A stretch of DNA of 64,000 nucleotides from Pocillopora verrucosa (taxonomy: Eukaryota > Cnidaria > Anthozoa > Scleractinia > Pocilloporidae): positions 7,267,440 to 7,331,439 of the forward strand of contig NC_089320.1 in the NCBI RefSeq assembly GCF_036669915.1. Reading direction: 5' to 3'. Shown piece after piece: positions 57,141-64,000 of the stretch. The translations under genes and the position numbers were made by a program. Under the pieces are notes generated by a model. It did not search any database and was not told where the DNA came from. It saw nothing but the letters and a program-made list of their open reading frames with translations. Numbering within the stretch: the first letter of the stretch is position 1; the number at the start of each line of letters is the position of its first letter.

Positions 57141-59880
57141 CTTAAATCAAATAATAAGTAATTTACACAATTGGCCGAGTTACTATTTTATATCTTGGTG
57201 GACAGCCAAAGCAATTTTCAAATCAAGCTTTACTTTCAAACAGGTCAGAGTTCCCAAAGCTGTCCATCTGGTACTTGTTAAGTTCAAAACCAAATATCAC
57301 CATAATTCACTTGTTTAGAGGGGTTTTGTATACAGCTGACCGTTCAAACGCGTTTCCTTTGCTATTTCCGTCTTCTCTTAGGTTTCATAATATTGTTTTT
57401 AATGTTAAAGAATAGCCCACTAACGCAGCTGAGACCTTACGTCAAAAGAGAAATTATCAGTGATAGATTACTTGATGCTATTTTTTTCATCCTGTTTGTA
57501 AAGACCCTTTTCAGTACCCCGCAAAGTTCTCCTTAAAAAAAATTGTTTATCGGATTATTACGTTGTATATGTTAAAAGGACTGACAAACGCTTTAGAATT
57601 ATTCACTGGGTCACTATAAGGCCACTCAGGGCAGTTTTCTTCCAGGACTTCGTGTAAGAAACTCTTATAGCTGTACTTGCTAGTGCGATTAAAAACCTCG
57701 ATCAAGGCATCTTAAGATTTTTTACGTAGAATGAACGGCGTGATGGAAGTCCAAGGGTTCTAAGTATCTCTAGAGCTTATGAAGGGAAACTTTGTGGCCG
57801 TAAGCTGCTACATACTGTAAAGCCATCAGCTGAAATGAAACACAGTTCCGTCATTATTACTACAGTTTCACTTTAAGCCTGTGTAATAAAGCTTAACAAA
57901 TGTAATACAATTGCCTATGTATCGGGAGGCTTTTAACAAATCCATATGTTTTGTGAAAGCAGCCATTTTTTTCACGTGCTATCTGATTCAAAGCATATCA
58001 GTGTTGATAGAAATGTTATCCGTTGTGGTGGTTTGCAAGCGAGGTTTATTCAAGACATGAAAAGTTTTGCACGTGCAAAGAGTCAAAACGTGATCTTCAC
58101 GAGGGGAAGTGGGGAAAAAGATTCAGTCAAAATTATTTTAATAAGCTTAGAAGCCTTAATCAGATGATCATGATTTCTGTCTAAGCCTACTGACCAAGCC
58201 TCTGGGATACTAAGTGGATTTTATTTTAATCTTTTCTTTCCCTCTTGATCGTTTTGATAAGGTCAAGCGTTTTTCATCATCACAACTGATTGACGTTCGG
58301 CATATAATTTGTCTTAACAGCTGAACCTTGACACAGTGCGCCAGATCTCTAGATCTCTGTATTTTTAGCTCTCTGAGTCTCATATTTAATCATTTCAATG
58401 CTTCGGAAAGTATTTAGTTTAAAATTGAAGGGACAACCTGACACTCACATGCGAATCTTGAGTCAATGCACGTGTCGCCTGAATGAATGCAGCGTGCAGT
58501 GTGTCTTTCGAAGCTTTCCTTGTATGTAACATATAAGCATGTTTATTTAATCTTCGATCAGCTAACTTCAAACCACATCTGGGATTTCTTATATTTTACA
58601 TACAACATTCCTGAAATATTGAATCTATTTCGAGTACATTTCCTCTTGGCTACGAAATGGCTTGATTCACTCACCCCTCACTGAGCGTGAATTCCCTTAC
58701 ATTGTTCGTACCCAGACCCCAGTTATATTTTTCGGCGAAATCCGTTGTGATAGCATCAACTTTTTTTTTCTCAGATTTTTTTTTTGACTCTTGTAACGGA
58801 CTCTTCCGAAAGCGGGTATTGGTCGTAGTCTAAATTGAATGTTGAATTCGCACAATTTTCAATCTCCATTGAGATTCTTGCGAACTCTTTTGGCAAAGAA
58901 ACAGACGTTGGTAGTCGGACCTGACCTGTAACCTGAATTAGTGCTAAGTTCTGGAATCGAGAAACAGGGGGAAGAGAAACATTATTTTAATTTTTAAGTT
59001 TCATACAATTTATATCTTCTTCTCCTCTCCCTATCCCAGAGATTAGCCCCTCAATTCGTTCTATTTTATCTCAGACCTGTTAGCAAGGGTTGATTTTCAC
59101 GATATAATTTGTTTTGCCACTGAATGCCGCTTGTAAACCAGGAACTTCTGCTTAATGCTACGTACGTCTCATGCAAAAAGGATGGAGCAAAAGTAAGTCC
59201 CCACGAATACTAAACAGACACAGCTTTTTTATAAATGCATGGTACGAGGACTCGATAAGTATCACAAACTTAAAGATATTTCTCTGAGTGAAGAGCCACT
59301 AATTAACTGATTGTCAAGTAAACATTATCGCCGCGTGGGCCTTTTCAAACGTTTTCTTAATTTTAAAAGTTTCAATTCTGTGCTCACAAAACACATGCGC
59401 CATTAAGTGGCTCACTTTCGTATGCGCTTCTCTGATTGGTTGAGTCCACGTGGTGTTATTGTATTCCGCGTCTGTTTGGACACGGGTTGTGACCTTCCTT
59501 ATTTCACACAATGAATAACTCTCACTGCAGCGTTAATTACATGTCACGGTCCGCTTAAGCGGGAGCGTCAATCCAATTTCTAACCAGAATATTTTTCTTG
59601 TATTTCACCATAAAGCAGATAAAGTTCCCTAACAATTTTTTTTCATACCCGCAGTTTCAGGTATATTAAGGATTGCGAAGCTCAGAGAGGGTAAAAGACA
59701 ATAGATGTCTCGAGAGGCAGATGTGCTTATTGTTAGCAAGTCGCTTTTGGCAGCTGCGTCGCCCGCGTGTTGTGGAATTTGCATACCGTACGGTGACTGT
59801 ATGTCGCACATTTTATATCCACAATGTACTTTAAATAGTCGGTTTTTGAAAAATAAAGGTGTCTCCGAACTTCTGACGGG
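57141..59880. other. intergenic, nothing recognised
   Basis: No supported gene. Poly-T runs lie at 58760-58785. The upstream exons of the putative minus-strand exon at 57140 would be expected here but none is convincing. Confidence 0.35.
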
Positions 59881-59884
59881 ATGA

Positions 59885-60200
59885 AACAAGATTTTTGTGC
59901 CCCTGCGTGACGGCGAAAATAGTTTTAAGCATGAGTCATCTTGCAACAAACAATGGTCGAAATTTAAGAACAATACATCTGACTCTCGCGCGTTTGTTGA
60001 CGGACTGTCACAAATCTGTCAATTGTTTGAAGGGCAAGTCGAGGCGAGTTCAGTCACAAGTGTGTTATCTGCTTGTACCACGCGGTCTTCAAAACACGTA
60101 TCGATTTCAATTCATCCGAAATGCATATTCGCCTCTGTCGTCAGCCAGCGTGGGAACAAAATACCTTCACAGAAAGAGTTAAAGAGCTTTGCGTCAAGGT
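59885..60200 (+). CDS. exon-like ORF ending at a splice donor
   Basis: An open frame of about 105 codons (GENSFKHESSCNKQWSKFKN, then GLSQICQLFEGQVEASSVTS) ends at GCGTCAAG followed by GTAGGA, an acceptable donor. There is no in-frame ATG and no good acceptor. A second overlapping frame from an ATG near 59931 also stays open, so the true frame is uncertain. No family is recognised. Confidence 0.3.
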
Positions 60201-60202
60201 AG

Positions 60203-61880
60203 GAAAACAATCCTGTTTTTGAACGGATATATTTTGTCAAACGTAGGAGATGAGACAGATTTTCGGTAATTGAAAATTTCTGCTTTTGTTCGAAGACAGT
60301 AAATTGCTTGAGGCTGTCACGTCGAACCGAGAAGGAGGAGTGTGTGCTGTTTTCCAGAGCCTTTCTTCACACACTATGAAAATGTTGTTCGTTGGGGATT
60401 TTTTTTAAGCATTACAAAGGAATTTTATTGACATAGAAGTGCTATGCCACTCAGTCAAATGCTTGTTTAGAGTGAAGGCATCGAACTAGAGAGAGCTCTG
60501 TTCGGACCACACACCGAAACCTGTGAAGGAGGAAAAAATGGTAAACACGTCGGGAGGTTTTTTTTTGTGGAACCACTCTGAATTACTACAACGGAAATTG
60601 GGTCAATAATTTCCTAATCTACGCAACGTAAAAATCAGATGAACATATTAAACCATAGTGCGTTTGACCTTGTAAGTGAAATCAAAACCTGTTTCAATCT
60701 AATCGAATTCAGGGTTGTGTTATATATTCTAGAAAGTTTTTAAATTCCTCACAGCAATGTGCGTAGAGAAGAACTATTGTTGTTTATTTTCATAACTGAG
60801 GTCGGCTTAACAACATCCGTAGCTCGGCAGACTAAACGGTGCTCCACATGTGTATTTTTGCGATTCCATTTTACAATGACATATTATTAATTCCTTTTTT
60901 GATCTGATTTATAGCTTTTTAAGCTTTACTTTATCGTATGCTTGAACTTCAGTTTCATGTGTGAGGCATTTTTAAAAAAATGCACTCTTGTGATATTTTT
61001 CAGTTGCCCGAAATTTACATTTTTACTTGCGGGTGGGCTGTGTTGTCAATATCTGCCAGGCTGGAAGGCAACTCGAGAGGATGTCTGTAACTTATTTGAA
61101 AATGAAAGTTGCTTCTTAACTACAATGTAATATCACTTATAATCGAGTTTCTTCTCTAATTGAAATAGTAGGGCGATTTCATCCTTATTTATAGATTACA
61201 AAACATTTATCAACACTGATTTTAATTCGAGGGAAAGGAAGGGAATTTTTTAAACGGGTCAAAAGCTTTAAATATAATTTTTATTTCGCCATTACCGCGA
61301 TTGCCTTTGCTTAACTAAAACCAGATGATTTGGTTCTAGGGTTTAAAGTTTTAACATTCGATTTTCCCATAGCCAGTGGTAGATTGTTTTCGATTTCAAA
61401 TGTTTTCAACAAGATTTATCTAAACAGCCTTTGAATAAACAGGCACTGCTTGTCGAAACGGAGTTCTTAAGCTCTAAGAATACGGAGAAAACCGTTTCTA
61501 ATCTATGAATTTCTAGAAAGCAACGTGTATCTGGCGGCCTATTTATAGACAAAAAGGTACAATAACCTTGAGTGTTTCTTAATATCAAGATTGGAATTAA
61601 TGGTATTTTTATCTTTGTGAATTAATTTGCGTAAGAAAACATGCGAAATTTTCACAAGTTTCTCGGTGGCTCTTTATCAAAATATAGTCTGTGCTTCATG
61701 CTCAGGGCCATTTTTATCTGTTACTTGAAGAATCACTGGCGACTTGCAGATCAGGGAAGAGATCTGTGTCCTGTTAAGGAAATTAAATGCTTCGTTGCAC
61801 TCGAGGATATCGGCAGAAACTCGGCCCTTGCAAGTAGTAAATAGGAAAACATCGATTTATTACGTAGTAAGAATGGTTTT
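60203..61880. other. intergenic, nothing recognised
   Basis: No ORF, repeat or RNA gene that I can support. Confidence 0.4.
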
Positions 61881-61883
61881 CAA

Positions 61884-62225
61884 ATGAGAGATACTAAGGA
61901 AAGCGTGTGTGGAACCTGTCAGAACTATTCCGCTGTCAACAAGCGTGTGCACCTCTTAATTTCTCCCTCAAGGAAGGGAGAAGTTTTTCGTAATATTACC
62001 TTTTTTTGTAACATTTGTCACAATTCCAAAACCCAGGATCTCGTCACTCACAAGCTCTCAGGGACCTATAAGGACCTTAGCAATCAACTTTTTAATCTAA
62101 CGAGACTTCGTCTTTTATTTCGTCTGACCTATTTCCGGAATGTCTGGTGCAAGCTCGGAAGAAAAAAATCTCTCTCACCATTCCGAGATTTTCGCAAAAG
62201 CATTCAGGCACAATGCAACTCTTAG
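61884..62225 (+). CDS. small ORF with two CxxC motifs
   Basis: A 113-codon ORF with an ATG start. It has CGTCQNYS near residue 9 and CNICHNSK near residue 42, two CxxC pairs about 32 residues apart that could bind one zinc ion, followed by a basic region (LGRKKSLSPFRDFRKS). AT-rich flanks give no promoter or splice evidence, and a chance ORF is possible. No known family. Confidence 0.3.
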   Translation: MRDTKESVCGTCQNYSAVNKRVHLLISPSRKGEVFRNITFFCNICHNSKTQDLVTHKLSGTYKDLSNQLFNLTRLRLLFRLTYFRNVWCKLGRKKSLSPFRDFRKSIQAQCNS

Positions 62226-64000
62226 TAACTGAGAGCATTCTTTATGACATCCATCTTGGTCGAATATGTTTCGTCTTCACTGGCGACCAGTCTAAAGGTC
62301 CAATCTCTCTGAATTAATTGCTCCAATTAGTTAGTCCGTTGTTACCTGTGAAAAAGAAATACTTGTTCTCTTGAGTATGCACTTCAAACGCAGCATAAGT
62401 GAAAGTACAGCTTAGTAACAGAATATCGTGGACGACCGCGGCTGGTTTTCAGGACGAGGATTCAATTTTTCAGTTGCACATTATTAGCAACCTCACCTAA
62501 TTCTGCTGAATTGTTTGCTTTTTTACTGTGGCATCTCTTTTCGGTTTTATTTGTTGCTAGGAATGTTTCAATCGGTCCCTTGTTTACAACATCGTGGAAC
62601 TCGGTACTTGAAGCTGAAGGTCAAAATTAATTGATAAATCAAATTAATGTCAAAATGACTCGGTCGTGAGAAAAAAGTTGAGAGGAGTTGAACAGATTTG
62701 ACGACTGCAGCTGTTTGACTATGTTGAGAATGATTGCAATTTAGAATTAGTTTTTACGGAAATTCTGGTGGTTCGCTCCCCAAACAGAAACACACTTTAT
62801 TTTTGTTCTGTAAAAATGGTCGTCGGCTAAAATAGGAAACACTCAGAGGAAAAGGCATCGAATATAAATGAGCGATTCATTCTTTGAGCATTCAGACGCG
62901 ACATTTTTCTTCTGTTCAAAGTCTTTCAACGCTGAAGTTGCAGAGCCGGTCGAGAGTGATTTAGCGCGAAGATCACTTGATGGGAAGAAAGTGACTGCGG
63001 TAGTCGTTTATAGTGTGGTTCGATTTGCGAAACGATGATATGTGATTAAAATTAGCTGCTTTAGTAAGTGTGCCATTGTTGAATGAAGCATAGAAGTGTG
63101 GATCATCTCGTTATTAATATAGTAAGGAAAATGTTGTTACTGTGGCAACAGAACTTGATCAGCAGATTTAGGATTGTTCCCGCCAAAGGGCGGTTATTTC
63201 ACCTCACTCGGCGCCCTTCATAAAGGGAAAACTTGTGTTCTTACATCAGACATTCAATATGAGAAAGTTCGTTGGTGAAAATGGTTTTGGCGCCTTTAGT
63301 TAAACAAATATGTACAGACGGTTTTTACACTCGACTGTGAAAACAATGTCGTTATCTTTATTGGCGCGCTCAAGAGTTTTATTCCCCAGGCAAAGAGCAG
63401 AGAGTCGTGTCAGCCGCCATCAAATCCTCAAGTTCCAACTGTTTTTTTTCTACTCGGTAGCCCAATTGCAAGCTCGTAAATTTGGTCTCGCCTATTATCT
63501 AGACGAAAATAACCTAAACGGTGACCTTTAGGTTAACATGGGCGTGGAAATTTTTGTAATAGATGCAAATTTTGACGATATGCGGACAGCTATTGAACTT
63601 GTTAAAAAGATTGGCCCGATGCTTATTATTTCAAATTCTTAAAGATAATATTTATGTAAAGCCAACGTCAACTTCATGGGGCGAGATTCAGGAGAATGAA
63701 TTTCACCAACAGAAGGTAAAATCAACATTGCTTTAAAAGGCTGTTCTTAACTTTGTGTGTTGAATGCGACCACCAGCGGTAAGTCTAACATAGAGGCCTT
63801 ACATCAGTTCACAACAGGTTAAAACTGACCAGTTTGGTACATAACTTTATTATGAACAGAGCGGTTGGGCCATTAAGTTGAAATAGCGCGCCAGCGGAAC
63901 TCAAAAACGTTTGGTACATGTAGATATCTCATACCTCCAGATCACTTGTTGTTGTTGGTAGCAGACTGTTTGTTGCGCAGTTAGGTGAGTAGATGTAGAA
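62226..64000. other. end of window, possible promoter region
   Basis: Apart from the TATA-like box, an E2F-like TTCCCGCCAAAGGGCGG lies near 63177-63195, and a 73-codon Arg-rich ORF (MYRRFLHSTVKTMSLSLLAR) at 63310-63531 resembles a mitochondrial presequence. None of these is strong enough to call a gene; a gene could start here and continue beyond the window. Confidence 0.3.
62863..62869 (+). promoter_or_regulatory. possible TATA box
   Basis: TATAAAT followed about 30 bases later by a TTTGAGCATTCAGACG segment that could be a start site. No coding exon is recognised immediately downstream. Confidence 0.2.

Overview
This window reads as metazoan nuclear DNA, most likely from an anthozoan cnidarian and probably a stony coral. 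The evidence is AT-rich sequence with GT-AG introns, intronless class A GPCR genes, a ciliary rootlet gene, a THAP-type zinc-finger remnant, an IS630/Tc1-like transposase start of a kind I associate with cnidarian genomes, and short inverted-repeat elements that I recall from coral sequence. The species cannot be fixed from the sequence alone. No bacterial operon, CRISPR array, rRNA gene or intact tRNA gene was seen.

Layout. 0.5-2.1 kb: a small multi-exon gene of unknown function whose reading frame is disturbed at a GGAA microsatellite. 4.1-7.4 kb: a degenerate satellite of roughly 100-130 bp monomers with higher-order structure and one foreign insertion. 9.8-11.0 kb: THAP-domain remnants between perfect 45-bp inverted repeats. 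12.3-21.7 kb: an acetyltransferase locus with one intact intronless GNAT gene (NAT16/histidine N-acetyltransferase-like) and two decayed copies, one split by a short inverted-repeat element, inside a duplicated block that also holds a tRNA-derived repeat. 22.2-24.2 kb: an intact GPCR with a very long third intracellular loop. 24.9-25.2 kb: an IS630-type transposon relic. 28.4-29.0 kb: an orphan 198-residue ORF.

31.6-41.0 kb: two related intronless GPCRs on opposite strands with a GPCR pseudogene between them, plus an orphan multi-pass membrane gene split over two overlapping frames. Several hairpin or MITE-like elements lie around 39.7-39.9 kb. 42.5-43.1 kb: an orphan 192-residue ORF. 45.0-52.2 kb: an eight-exon minus-strand gene whose splice phases all agree, giving a 1073-residue coiled coil matching the C-terminal half of rootletin (CROCC). 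52.2-64 kb: mostly non-coding, with a few isolated exon-like ORFs.

The genes form no single pathway. The GPCRs are candidate plasma-membrane sensors, the rootletin-like protein is a candidate part of the ciliary rootlet, and the GNAT enzyme is a candidate small-molecule or amino-acid acetyltransferase. The main story is local duplication and decay (acetyltransferases and GPCRs) together with insertion of short inverted-repeat DNA elements.
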